Shown: positions 45,937-57,530, numbered from the stretch's first letter. The stretch: DNA of 64,000 nucleotides from Gnetum montanum (GCA_015680685.1 MNCI01003377.1:200535-264534), one strand, 5' to 3'. Translations and numbers: made by a program. The notes: generated from the sequence alone by a model not told the origin.

Positions 45937-46960
45937 TTCTCCACCTTGTAAGTTGTCACCCAATAAGTGTTCTTAATGATGGTATGAACTATTTTTCATA
46001 TTGATTGCTAATTTTTGGTTTTTACCTTTAAGTCATGATGTTGTTACTAAGCTATGGTTCTTTTGATATAGCAAGCAATGAGTTCACTTCATCCATTCAT
46101 CCACCAGTTCTATGGTCTCTCTCGGTTTGGAAATGTACAATCCCTTTCATCATAAGAACTTTTAACGAATTAGTGATTGGGCATTTCTCAAACTAAGGAA
46201 GGACTCAAGTATTGAAAAGGGTGTGACTTCAAGGAAACTTGATGCATTTGTGTTGGCCATTCTCTTGGATGCTTGGATGTTTTCTTCTTGAGTTTTCTTG
46301 CCGCTTCGACATTACCTCATTATTGGGAAGCTAAGCAAATAAAAATAACAAAGTCTTTGCATGGTGTGGTTCTCACGCATAAATATATATAACACAAAAA
46401 AAAATTGTAAGAATTCAAAGCACACCCCTTAGATGAAATAACCATTTGGGCTACAAGCACTGGTTATGGAACTAAAATAAAAATGTTCCCTCTAACTAAG
46501 GCTCGTCTCACTCCCCATTCTCTCCTCCTTGTTTCGTTGGAATGGTGGTGACTCTTTGGTGGAGACATTCTTATTACTTCAAGGGGATGGATTGGCCGAA
46601 TGCATTAATGCGAAGTCACTGGATGTGGTTTGTTTGAGGCCGGACTTGAAATGGGATCTACTGAGTCACATTAATCATGCAACACACAAGGGGCTGTACA
46701 CCACCTTGTTCTTGGGATTCCATTCCATTCTTTTCTCTCCACCCTTCTCTCCATTGTTCACCTCATTGTCGGGTATATCATAAGTGTATATTTTGGTTGA
46801 CGCATTATTTTCTTTTTGGTAAATTCTCACAGTTAAGGCTTTAACTCTTGTTTCAAATGACATTCCTAGAGCCTACGTACTCTTTGAATGTGGGTTTTTC
46901 AGGGCATTAAGGGCATGCGCCTGCTTTAGGGAGGACCCAATGACATTCCTATTTAGTACA
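45937..46960 (+). other. Conserved 3' noncoding block, copy 3
   Basis: Contains AGTCATGATGTTG (about 46033), CTTCAAGGAAACTTGATG (about 46229), ATTCAAAGCACACCCCTTAG (about 46413), GGGCTACAAGCACTGGTTAT (46448-46467) and GGGCATTAAGGGCATGCGCC (about 46903), in the same order as 21320-22520. Confidence 0.75.
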
Positions 46961-47315
46961 CCAGTTAAATTATTTTCCTTAACATTTTTGCAATCTAATT
47001 TATTTTGTTCATTTTCATCTTGACATCCATTTCATCGACATTATAGTTGTCTCTTTTTCTTCATCTTTCTTATTCCTTTTCTTTTTCCATTCTCTCGCTA
47101 CCAGAGGTTCGCGATTAGTCATGGGGGTATGGGGCCCAATTTTTTCAATTTTCTCCTAACCACCCCTACACCTTCGGTAGTCATCAATATTATATCTCCA
47201 AACCCGCAATCAGCCATACCACAACTTAGCCAATGGACCTTTCACAGAAGCAAGGTATCAACTGCATTGAAATTCATTTACCCTTGCTAATATAAAGATT
47301 GTGTTGTGTGTGTAG

Positions 47316-47501
47316 ATGGCAATCATACAACAACGGATTGGATCTGGAGGGGACACCTGGAATGGAGCAGTGCTAAAGAAGCTATGCAAGGAGCAAGATC
47401 GATGGCACGCTTACGGATGGACAAAGAAAGGAGCAATCTTGGCGTTGGTAGCAGTAACACTTCTTTCTCTCTCTCTTTCTCAGCTACCAAATGAGGCCTA
47501 A
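47316..47501 (+). CDS. Small ORF with hydrophobic C-terminus near 3' end of element
   Basis: A 61-codon plus-strand frame; basic N-terminal part (WNGAVLKKLCKEQDRWHAYG) and a hydrophobic C-terminal run AILALVAVTLLSLSLSQL that could span a membrane. It lies about 170 bp upstream of the PPT. A diverged counterpart without an open frame is at about 23130-23230. Athila elements often carry an env-like ORF in this place, but 61 residues is too short to claim that. Expression is unsupported. Confidence 0.3.
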   Translation: MAIIQQRIGSGGDTWNGAVLKKLCKEQDRWHAYGWTKKGAILALVAVTLLSLSLSQLPNEA

Positions 47502-47639
47502 TGTCAATGTATTAAGGTGTTCACTCTTGTTGCAAGAACACCAGTTTTGTCATGTCTTATAATGATGATCCATTCACATGTCATCCCATTAGTTCCATTT
47601 GAGTCAATAATCCCATACCATCCCAATATTTTGTAAGGA

Positions 47640-47674
47640 ACTCGAGGATGAGTTTTTATTCAGTCATGGGGGTA
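47640..47674 (+). promoter_or_regulatory. Polypurine tract with conserved pre-PPT motif
   Basis: ACTCGAGGATGAGTTTTTAT, then TCAGTCATGGGGGTA, directly before the LTR start TGATGGGATG. Confidence 0.85.
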
Positions 47675-48497
47675 TGATGGGATGCGATATCGCATGGGCC
47701 ATGATATCGTGGCCACCGCAATATCGCATCATCCCCTGTGATATCATGTATGCGATATTGCGGTCCACTGCCAAGTCTATACATAAGAGGTGGCTCTCCC
47801 TTTGTTTGTCATCTAGATCTAGACCCTTAGCGAAACTCTAGTAGTTTTACTTCTCCATAGAGAGAATATTTTCCATGTGCTTGCAGTAGGAGCTCCAAAG
47901 TGAATGGATCTTTATTCGAGCAAATATTGTACCTAAACACATGTTTGTGTACAGCAATAAAGACGAACTTCTTGGATAAACCTTGCAGTGCATGGAATAG
48001 GCTAAATAGGACTTTTATTTATTGTTTACCATTTAATTGCTTTATTAGTTATTAACTCTCTCTCAACCCTTCTCTCCTAGTTAAGTGCCTCAGTACGACC
48101 ACTTCGAGCATGTGCATTACGCTTGGTGATCCTAGTAACAATTAGCGTTTGGTAACCAAGGTTGCATTGGTTCAGGGTTTGAACGGTAAGTGGGAACGGA
48201 TGTTAACGCTAGGTTAATTAAGACTTAGTTAGTTAGTTAAAGTTACTCAATTAGTCTCTTTACCTTTCACCTTATCAGCATAGGAGATAAAACTGAAAAA
48301 AGCTATAAAAATCATATACCTCAAACTTACTTAACCATACACTGTGACAACTACAAGTAAGTCTGGGAAGACAACGAATAATTAACCTTAATTGTTCCAT
48401 GAGGCGTGTAGGCACTTAGTCTATGGAGTTTGATTGGATTGTGCGTGTTACCCTCGTATTCGTATGGTTTAGTATAGGGGTACCTCGCCACTCATCA
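47675..48497 (+). repeat. 3' LTR, subfamily A-a, complete
   Basis: An 823-bp LTR from TGATGGG to CACTCATCA. U3 (47675-47770) has a GATATC array. The TATA box is mutated to TATACATA at 47778-47785; AATAAA lies at 47956-47961. It matches the LTRs at 33352 and 1078 better than the upstream LTR at 42731 (A-b), so the two LTRs around the protease-bearing element are not a pair. Confidence 0.9.
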
Positions 48498-48629
48498 ATA
48501 TCCAACACTAAAACTCCTCAAGTTTGTTTGGTTCATTTATAGGATGAGCCTATTCATCTCTCAATTTTATTTGCATTACTTTTTAAAGGAACACTCTTCT
48601 CAACTTTGATAAATAAAATAGAGAGTATG

Positions 48630-49080
48630 ATCCCTTAAATCATGTGGTTTCTTTCATAAATAAATCTTTGCTTATGAGGATCTTTCCTCATACCATGCTT
48701 TAAAGCTTCTCAAACTCCTTCTCAAGTAATATTTTGGCATGGTACCATTTATTTTCTCATATTTCTATCTTTAACTTAAAATATATTTTTACATAATTTG
48801 TTGAGAGATTCAAGTACAACTTGCCTAAAAAAACATCTTTTAATAAGATTCTCACAATCATATAGTCACCTACAAAACCTGTCAATAATTTTATTCAATG
48901 TTGGATAGCTACATCAACTAAACTACAAGAAGTCCTAGAAGAGAAAATTCTCTTTAACATCTTCAAAGTAGTTATCAATGAATTTATCAAAGTTTTGATG
49001 ATCTACTCTAGATCTAGAACTTTGAATTATGTCTTTGAAACTATTAAAAAGTTGATGAAGTCATAATTCTGGTAAAAGAT
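48630..49080 (+). pseudogene. gag: Gypsy gag fragment of a different (Tat-like) type
   Basis: Plus strand, with two stops: YDPLNHVVSFI, ILAWYHLFSHISIFNLKYIF, FVERFKYNLPKKTSFNKIL, then PVNNFIQCWIATSTKLQEVL and EKILFNIFKVVINEFIKVL. This order (WY or WF block, SI-F-L, FV-RF, then the repeated helix) fits the retrotransposon gag domain as seen in Tat-type elements and differs from the gag of the surrounding family. A Ser/Pro-rich part near 49830-50260 may be its continuation. Confidence 0.6.
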
Positions 49081-50394
49081 CTAGACTAAATAGCATTTAA
49101 TAATAAAACAAATAGTTAGCTTTAAAGAAGAAGTCTCTACCACAAAATTAGGTCATATCTACTATTTTACCTTATCATGTTACCACCACTATTTTTTTAA
49201 AATCCTTAACTTTAGATAAATTGTAAATATTAAGCTCAATATAGCTAGTAATATGAAAATTACACAAATACTAACCATCAGTAAAGGAACACTCCAAAGC
49301 TTTATTCCAAGTATCATATGCTTTTAATCAAGTACTCTAGGCTCTTAGTCATGAATATGGATTGATGTTTCTAATTTAAAAATCCTTCTAAATAATCCAG
49401 AGATAGATTTCACTAAATTAATGAACTCTTAATCCTTCTTGAGAAGTAGAAGGCAATCTAGAAGTTCCTAGGAGGTATGATGTCAAAACATTTTACTATT
49501 ATCATCAAGCTCCTCAACATAACATTAATAGTTATAATGTACTTAAGAATGACTTTAGGCTCTATAGTTTGATTTTATAGCATAGTTTTCAAATCAATTT
49601 TTTTTTTGTTTCCAAAGATCACTATATTAGTGATATTTCTATTTAGTTGGAGGACATTTGCTAGCCTTTTGAACTAGAGATATTAAAAAATGATATGTCA
49701 TCCTCATTACTCTTATCGAACATAACAGTCAAAACTTAAAAATATTTTAGAATATCCTTTGCACCTATAATTTCATCTCTACTTTCCATCTAGAATAGAA
49801 GCCTAAGTTTAAACATCATTTTATATTCAAGGTACCTCACCAAACCCTTCAACAAACTTATTTTTCTCCTACATCTTCCCAACAATGGAATAACATTGCC
49901 AATGTACCCTTAATTCTAACTTATCCTTCATCATTTACTCCTATAGTGTAGGCGCCTTGTTTTTCTTCTTTTATTCTACTTGGTTCTCCATCAACCTCTG
50001 TTCCAACAACATCCACTTCCTAATCTATGCTAATGTAATCCTCATCTATCCATACAACTTATTCTATTCCCATCAATATGAATGCATCATCTTCTTCTCT
50101 CCTTCAAATGCCTAAATTCTAGATCTTGACAAGGAGTCAATAGGACTCTTCATCATAAGAAAATATAGAAGGAAAAGTTATGATTGATCAATCAAAGCAA
50201 GCTCAAACACCTAAGCAATCCAATAAAAAGAATCCTACTCAGTGTAAGCCTAGTCCTAATTAAGCTCACTCTTTATTAGCTTTTACAATACCATTAAACT
50301 ACTTAGTAGCTTACCTATGATCCTTTTGTGTATATCTTTTATAATATTCTATCACTTATTGTATAAATTTATTTACAACTATTCTATTTCCAAT
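49081..50394 (+). other. Decayed region, possible gag tail
   Basis: Frames are short. About 49480-49540 (YYHQAPQHNINSYN) and 49840-50260 (Ser/Thr/Pro/Gln-rich) look like gag tails on the plus strand, but no knuckle is visible. Confidence 0.3.
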
Positions 50395-50872
50395 CCAAAG
50401 CTTCTAAGAACATTCATAATTTTCTTTACTTAAAGTAGTGATTTCTCCTTAAGTCATTCTTATGTTTTCAAACTCATTTAATAAATTTTGAACCTTTAAT
50501 TGCCTCATAACATTTGATTCCTTAAAAATATTTTGAAAAATTTCTCATATTTCTTTTGTTGTAGGATAGTGTGCTATTTTTACATAGTCTTCTAAGCTCA
50601 TAAATAGATATATTGCATTTATGACTTTGACATTATCTTTCTCCTTGACCTTTTCTTCTTGAAAATATTTTATAGGATCCTTTAAGTAGGTTACATCATT
50701 TTTTTTCTTTGTACCAAAATGACTATATTCCATTATTAAATAGATTTAATGTGAATTTGTATCTATATCTTCTAGAAAGAAAAATCTATTCTATCAAAAG
50801 ATGAAATGATCAAATTCATTATTTGAGCCATCCTTTGAAGTTCACTTCTAACTTGGTAAGTCATGTGAAGAA
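50395..50872 (-). pseudogene. gag: Copia-type gag fragment
   Basis: Minus strand; the frame 50733-50545 and its continuation read NAIYLFMSLEDYVKIAHYPT, then TKEIWEIFQNIF and LKVQNLLNEFENIRM. This is the pattern of the Copia gag polypeptide (UBN2-type): a short hydrophobic lead, AKEIWD-like block and a KxxxLLxxYE helix. It lies just downstream of the tRNA-Met-type PBS. Confidence 0.6.
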
Positions 50873-50889
50873 CTTACTTTGATATCAAT
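50873..50889 (-). promoter_or_regulatory. Primer-binding site, initiator tRNA-Met type (Copia)
   Basis: Minus strand ATTGATATCAAAGTAAG compares with the usual plant Copia ATTGGTATCAGAGCAAG; all three differences are transitions. Next to it, position 50890 begins a TGTTAAG sequence (LTR end TAACA on the minus strand). Confidence 0.65.
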
Positions 50890-52639
50890 TGTTAAGAAAT
50901 GTTAAAAATAAAAATAAAGATGAATAAATTTTAGTGGTTAATTTTTAAAACTATTTTTTAAATCTTATATCTTAACTAATTATGAAATATCATAATAATA
51001 ATTTAATTTTTCTTAGTTAATAAACTTTGTGAGTTTATCTTAATTAATCTCTTTACATGTACTCATTTACTTCCCTTTATTCTTCTTATTATTAGTGAAA
51101 AAAGAAAAAAAGGGATAAGGGATAGAGAAAAATTTTGTTAACAAGGTTTTTACTTGGTAATCCTTAGTCAAGAGAGTGTCTAATTTGCTTCTCTTTTTTA
51201 TTTAAAAAATCTAGCTTTAATAGCTCATTAAAAACTAAATAATAAAAATTCTTGCAAGACTATGAATAAATTAAGCCCAATAATAACTCTTAATCGACTT
51301 CACAAAGTAACTTTAAATCTTTTAAAATCTTTACAATATTATTTTTTGTAATATCACAAATTGACCATGTGTTGTGGCAAGGACTACAAAGTAGACCATG
51401 ATTCATGGCAAGATCATAATATCCAAAAATAAACAAAATTAATTCTTTTCTATGATACTACATGTTTTATGAGTAATGACGAGTTCATAGTGATCATTGA
51501 AAATTTTTTAAAAATTGGAAACAAAACCTCAATTATCTCTATGCAAATCAAAATTGGTTCTTGAGTCATGGTTTGGGCTCTAATTAGACCACAAGTCATG
51601 TTGAGGCTATTGTAAGCTTACAATGCAAAAATAAAAAGCAATTAATTCAAGTGTCTCATGTTTCTAAGAGAAGGATATGATGATGATGAATTAATTCAAA
51701 ACATTAATCTAAAGATCAATCAAGCTTGAAGTTTTTGAGTCTTAAGAAAAATCAATGTTTTAAAGGAAAATCTATGGCCCATTTCAACATGAATACATAG
51801 ATTTAAAGGATTTCAAATGAAACAAGGGTTCTATATCTTAAAATTAACTAAATCTAATTTTCTTTGTCTAGAACTAACATAAACTAAGATCAATGCCTCA
51901 AATGTGTAAATGATAATTGATTAAGGGATAATTTGAGATTGCCTCTAATTCCTTGATATTAAGTTCAATTTCATAATGTAAAAGCTTACATCTATGCAAA
52001 AATTAATGGTTCTTGCAACATTTAAATCATAGATTCTTGATTCTTACTTCATATTTCAAACATTAACCTTGAGAGTCAATTATGTAAGAGTTGAGACATT
52101 AGTGTAGAACATTAAGAGATTGTAAAATATTTTGAAATTGAATGTGAAAATGAATTTTTATTATGACCATATAAGATCCTATTAGGTCTATTAAATTGAA
52201 AAATGTACATAGCATAATATTGAAAAATTTTATTAATAAAACAATCTAAGGTATGGGATAGAAGTTTAAATAATTAAACTAAATTATGAACTTTGATATT
52301 CCACTTATATTTTATAGCATTTATTCTATAGCATTTTAGGAAAATATTCTCTTCATACTCAATCTTGTAAGCAAAGATAATAAGTGTGCTCCTCTTGTAT
52401 CATTCATAGTCATTTCCCTATTTCCACTCTAAAATGGTTAGATTCCATTCTAGGAAATAATTATATTTTGTAGATAAATTACCTCCTATGTGGTTTAACG
52501 AATAATTGTTATTTTCTATTATATGTCTCCAAAGTTTTTTCATCACTTGTTTTTTAATAACTTTTTATAATTACTTAGAATAAAAATTAAAAATATTTTC
52601 CTAAATGTTCTATCTTTATATTTAGGCTTTACCTTGTTT
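50890..52639. other. Copia 5' LTR candidate, then AT-rich sequence
   Basis: The LTR end at 50890 follows from the PBS, but the other end is not clear; TTGTTAACA at about 51137 is one candidate. The rest has no ORF or motif that I recognise. Confidence 0.35.
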
Positions 52640-53960
52640 AAATCATTCTTTATCTTTAGTTTCTAAGAGGACTTCAATGTTGAAAGAATTTTTCAAGCAA
52701 TGAAAAAGTTGGTAAATTATCCCTAACTTCAAAAAAAAGAGGCTAAGTTTGATCATGGTAAGAAAAGTTTTCACATTGTGAAGTTCATAGTTTATGTACA
52801 TAAGCAAAAAATTACATAGTTTATGTACATAAGCAACAAATTAACAAAGAGCCTCTATATCTAATGGCATTAATTTGACCCTCAATAATATAATATCATA
52901 TAGTATTTGATATTTGACTTTGAATTCCTCCAACAAAAATCATTTTTAGATTTCTTCAATTTTCTTTGACCACTTATTTCCTAAGGTAGGGCCTTAAAAA
53001 ACAAATTCATATGAAATAATTGGCTAGACCATAGTGAAAAAAAATGTGTGTTCTAACATCCTATGATAAGATTGATTTCGTTTTACATATAGTTTGGAGT
53101 GAATACAAAGTTTTCTATCCTTCCTTTATCCTTTAAGAAATGCATTAATTCTATATGTAATTTTAAAAACATTGTAAATCCAAATATTTATAGGAAATAA
53201 TAATCTTAATATTTTTGCCTCCCAAGTGGAATGTAAAATCAATATTTCTACTATTACAAATAATTACTTTAGTTCTAGATATTAATGTTCATTCTCATAG
53301 ATTAAAAAAATGATACAACAATTACTAAAGCATACTTTGAAACTCTTTTGTTGACCTAGAAATTAAGGTCACATCATCAACATAAAGTAAGAGATTTAGT
53401 ATAGTATTACCCAAAGTAATAGATTAACTAAATAGTCCATCCATGTCTAACTTATCATTGAAAATTCCAAAAAGTGTAGGGAAAATAGAGCAACCTTATT
53501 TAATACCCACAAAATTATGAAATTAGCACTCTCAAGAGTATTACTATCATTAATTTATATATATACCTCTATGTACAAAAGCTAAATTATAAAAATAGAG
53601 GTATAGATGTTTCAATATACATTAGTCTTTGCTAGAGGTTTTCTTTATTAAATAAGTTACATGCTTTTGAAAAATCTATAAAACAAATCATAGTGGTCTT
53701 TCTTTTCCATTTCACATTATCAATGTAGTATTTTAAAGTAAGAAGATGATATATTGTTGAGTGATTCTAGTGAAAACCTACTTGTGACTTTGCTCTATGG
53801 TTGTTTTCTTCAACCCAACTACTAAACCTACCCTAAAATAACTTCCAACAGCTTTTCAAAGTATTATTTATAATTATATTAGACTTATTTAAATATAATC
53901 TATTTCCTTTTTAAAAAAAAACATCATCACTCTATTAACACTCTATGTCCTCACTAATCC
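52640..53960 (-). mobile_element. Degenerate LINE with reverse transcriptase, minus strand
   Basis: RT blocks on the minus strand: MICFIDFSKACNLFNKENL (about 53690), VGIKxGCSIFPTLFGIFNDK (about 53510, normally GVRQGCPLSPTLF), NLLLYVDDVTLISRSTKEFQ with YVDD at 53373-53384. Unlike the LINE at 9240, it is of the type with IDFSKAFD and LYADD. The catalytic pair is kept although the frame has stops. Confidence 0.75.
52786..52843. repeat. 29-bp direct tandem repeat, two units
   Basis: CATAGTTTATGTACATAAGC plus AAAAAATTA is followed by the same unit with one change (AACAAATTA). It sits at the downstream end of the LINE remnant. Confidence 0.9.
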
Positions 53961-54079
53961 TAGTTTAAACGCTTCTTTCAACTACTTCCAAAATAATAGT
54001 TCCTCCTCATCCATCATTCCCTAGTATAAAACATAATAATAGAAATCATATTTTCATAAACTCCTCTTTATCTGCTTAT

Positions 54080-54951
54080 TGATTGGTTGGGCATTCTAAT
54101 ACTCAACCATACAAGTCCTGAGTGTTCACATGTGACCTAATTGTAATATGTGGATGGATAATGTAAATTTACTAGTAGTTAATGTTTTGTTCATGATCAT
54201 TGTCTTCTCACATAGAGTTAGTGAGGTGCAAGTTGTATGGTTTAACTCTTAGTGAGGTATATGATATGTTGATTTTGTTTGGCTCAAGTTAAAAATAAGT
54301 GTAAACATGATGAAAATGTGGAGAGAAAATCTAAGTCTAAGTGTAATAAGAGTAGAAAACTATTCTAGAATATGGTAATAAGTATCCCTTCTTGGCTTGC
54401 TATACATGTCATGGGCTAATGTAACCATTACTGGGATTACCAAGTAACTTTACTACTAAACAAATTAAGCAAAGTTATCACTAGACTACCAAACCATTAC
54501 ACTTTATACTCAAAACTAGTCATACTTATTCTACCTTAATAATTGACATGAGAAAAATAAAGTACTTGAAAAATGTAAAATACTTAATAATAGTAAACAT
54601 TCTAAAAAGTAAAGTAAAATTAAACTAAGTGATATACTACAATGGCGAGAAACGATCTCAATCTTTATTACCAATCATAAATTATGCCCAAGAAAAATCC
54701 AATTGAATAAATACTCTATACAACTATTAGTAACCACACTATGGGCATTCACTTGAATTCTAAGTGTAGGTTATGAAAATAAACTACAAGAATCTACCTA
54801 AGTGTTAGTGAAAGTTGTTCATTTTGACACAATGGTGGATTGGTATTTATGGGCATGACCATGGCAAACTACATTGCATCTACAATGACATATGTAGAGC
54901 TATGATATTGTAGATATGATATTATAGTAGATTGATACAAAGGTTTTATCA
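54080..54951 (-). repeat. 3' LTR of the minus-strand Tat-lineage element
   Basis: An 872-bp LTR, TGATAAAACC to CCAATCA on the minus strand. The block order (CTCAACCATAC, then GGATTACCAAGTAAC, AAAGTAAAGTAAAATTAA, and the AAACGATCTCAATCTTTATT region) matches subfamilies B and D. The pre-PPT motif lies on its upstream side, and a coiled-coil ORF and pol follow further upstream on the same strand. Confidence 0.75.
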
Positions 54952-54990
54952 TATGCCCATGACTAAATGAGAAATCATCCTTGAGTTAAA
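54952..54990 (-). promoter_or_regulatory. Polypurine tract with pre-PPT motif (degenerate)
   Basis: Minus strand CTCAAGGATGATTTCTCATT, then TAGTCATGGGCATA before the LTR start TGATAAAACC. Confidence 0.7.
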
Positions 54991-55179
54991 ACAAAAAGAG
55001 GATGTAATTTCTTACAAAATTGTGTGATCATATACAAACTTTGACATGATGACTTATTTACATAATTGACTCTCCTATGAATGCCACATTGTGGTTCGAG
55101 AGATATTTACAAAATTATCATCCATCACATGATTAACACATTTAACAAAAGAAAATAAAACAACAAAGCTCAATGGTAG

Positions 55180-57530
55180 TCTATACATTCTAGGCAATGG
55201 TGGCTCCTCCATTAGCTTCTTTCCTTTGTCTTTGGGCTTTTAGAATTAATATATGTGAAGTAATATCCAAAGCTTTTCTTCCTCTAATCTTGGATCATGT
55301 ACTATCGAGGCGAGTTCAATAATGTTTGCTAGACTTGGTACATTCCATTAGCATGACAACTATGGAAACATTTTATTGGCTTTCATATACCAAGCCATGA
55401 ACTACCTTCTTTCTTCTTTGAATGTAGTGGCTATCTTTCTCAATTTTCAGTAATCTACCATTCTTGTAGATAGATTTGCTGCTACATCCTTCTGATCCTA
55501 CTAGTTAGCTTTGATCACCTATAGTTTAGAGTTTGCAATGTAAAGTTTTTGCTATGCATCCTTCTTACCTCAAACTTCTTCTCATACAATGCATAAACTA
55601 CGTCCACTTGCTGCTCTAATTTTGTTTTAGGCTTGTCTACTATTAACATGGCTAGATTAGCATATCAAAGGCTTGCTAATCTCATGTACTTTATTAAATC
55701 TTTTATCTATAGGTCTTTATTCTTAATTTTGGATTGATGCACATGGGAAAGATGATCCAGATAGGTTGCCAATCAAGTGTCAATGTTGTGATAGAGCTAA
55801 TCTTGGCTTTACGCATTTGGATTTCTTTCTCATTGATTTACTTGTACATGCCCACTTAATCTTTGAAGTGTCCCTTCCACCATTCATGTTTCTTGGTCTC
55901 ATTTTTCCACACATTAATTTCAATAGCTAATTTTCATTATATCTCACAAACTTCTTCCATTGATAAGGTCCTATTTTTTGTGGCCAATTTTCTCATGTCA
56001 AGGTAAACTCTAGTAAACTATTCACTCAGCTAATGAATACTTTCTTCTAGCATATTTTTTATTTCTTAATATTATTCAACCTTACATTTTCAATAGTATT
56101 TTTTTATTTTCTTCTTTTAAGGTAGTTAAGGCCTTGGCATGGGCATTTTTTTGTGCTTTTATCACTAAGGCATTTCATGTTTCCTTTTTCTTCTCCATCT
56201 TTATCAAGGAATATTTGATCATCATTTGGTACATCTAGTCAGTTCTAAATTGTTCTAGTTGATCAAGCATAATGTATTGTATAGAGTCCTATCTTTCTGC
56301 TCATAATGGAGCCAATTCTACGTATAGCCTTTGCACTTTATTTTCTACATGTTTGGCTCTGGTTTCCATCATGGTTAGCTTGCCCTTGGCTGAAATTAGT
56401 TTTGAACTACAATGATATCACTTGGGATATCAAAAATATTCTACATTACTTGCCCAATCTACAATAATTAATCTAAAATATCTTCATGGTCTTCTAGGAC
56501 TATGGATGTTCTGGCTATGGTTTCAACATCTCTTACTCTGGTCATATCAGCTGGTGATATAATGGAAACATGGAAAGACCACTTGATATCATCTATGATG
56601 ACCTTAGCTACTCTTGTTGGATCCTAATATTGCATCATTAATATTGTGGCTCCTTCCCATGTTTCTAATGTCACTTAAGAGAATGTAGGGTTCGTAGATA
56701 TCTATGTGCCGAGTCCTCATCTTCTTCTACCTATAATAATATTTGAGCACTTGTAAGTCTTATTAATACTATAGGCTTATATGAATTATCTCTCACTCTA
56801 TACATGCTTGAAACCTCTCTACTTTCCTAGCTTATCATTTTGGCTATTTGTTATACATGGATCATAGAGGATCGGTAGTCTTGTTATGCTAGTGGGACAC
56901 TTAGTCATGGTCTATCAATAGCTTTTGTTAATCAACTAGGTTCTTCTTACTCTATTCCTATGATTAGAACATTTCCTACTGGTGTTGACTCAGCTACTCT
57001 CTCAGTGCTTACTAGTTTTTTCACTTGATACTTCTTAGATGACATTGATTTTGAAATTTTTGGTAGTCTAGAATTCCTACTTGTTGGCATAGTCTTCTAC
57101 TAAGGCAAAGATATGGTAGGATAAGTATTCCTACCTTTTGTTCTTTAAATATCCTCTAAATTTCCAAAAATAAGAAACAACCTATATTAGCCTAGAATTT
57201 TTCCATGAGGATGGCACTTCCTCTAGTGGCATAGGTGGAAATTCTAGTTAATATTTTTGTTGAAAAGATATGGTAGGCTTCAATTTTAAAATATATCTTT
57301 TTTATTGTGGAAAATTTCTTATATTCCTTCTCACTTGTCCCATAGATCCTTTGTAGCCATAACTTCTTTACCTTTGTATTAGACCTGGTAGAAATTTCAG
57401 CTATGTTGGCTATGACATTAGAAAGATTAAATGCCTTAGCTATTACCTCAACTAAATATGGCATTGTGATTCCTTCAATCTTGACTATAGTGTTGGAGTT
57501 GGAAATCTTGGTTGTTCGAATGGAAAATCA
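55180..57530 (-). pseudogene. Coiled-coil ORF (3' cargo), copy 3
   Basis: Longest copy of the unknown ORF. The frame 57464-57192 (90 codons) starts MPYLVEVIAKAFNLSNVIAN and holds KEYKKFSTIKKIYFK; the rest to 55180 is broken by stops and is Leu/Lys/Glu/Ser-rich on the minus strand. The end shares the AATGGAGGAGCCACCA segment with copy 2. It lies between integrase (60439) and the 3' LTR, in the same orientation as pol, an accessory-gene position known in Tat-lineage elements. Function unknown. Confidence 0.65.

Noticed and set aside
45638-46004. Two long Phe/His/Leu-rich frames of 88 and 99 codons
   Set aside because: They translate the T-rich short-period repeat and the TG microsatellite.
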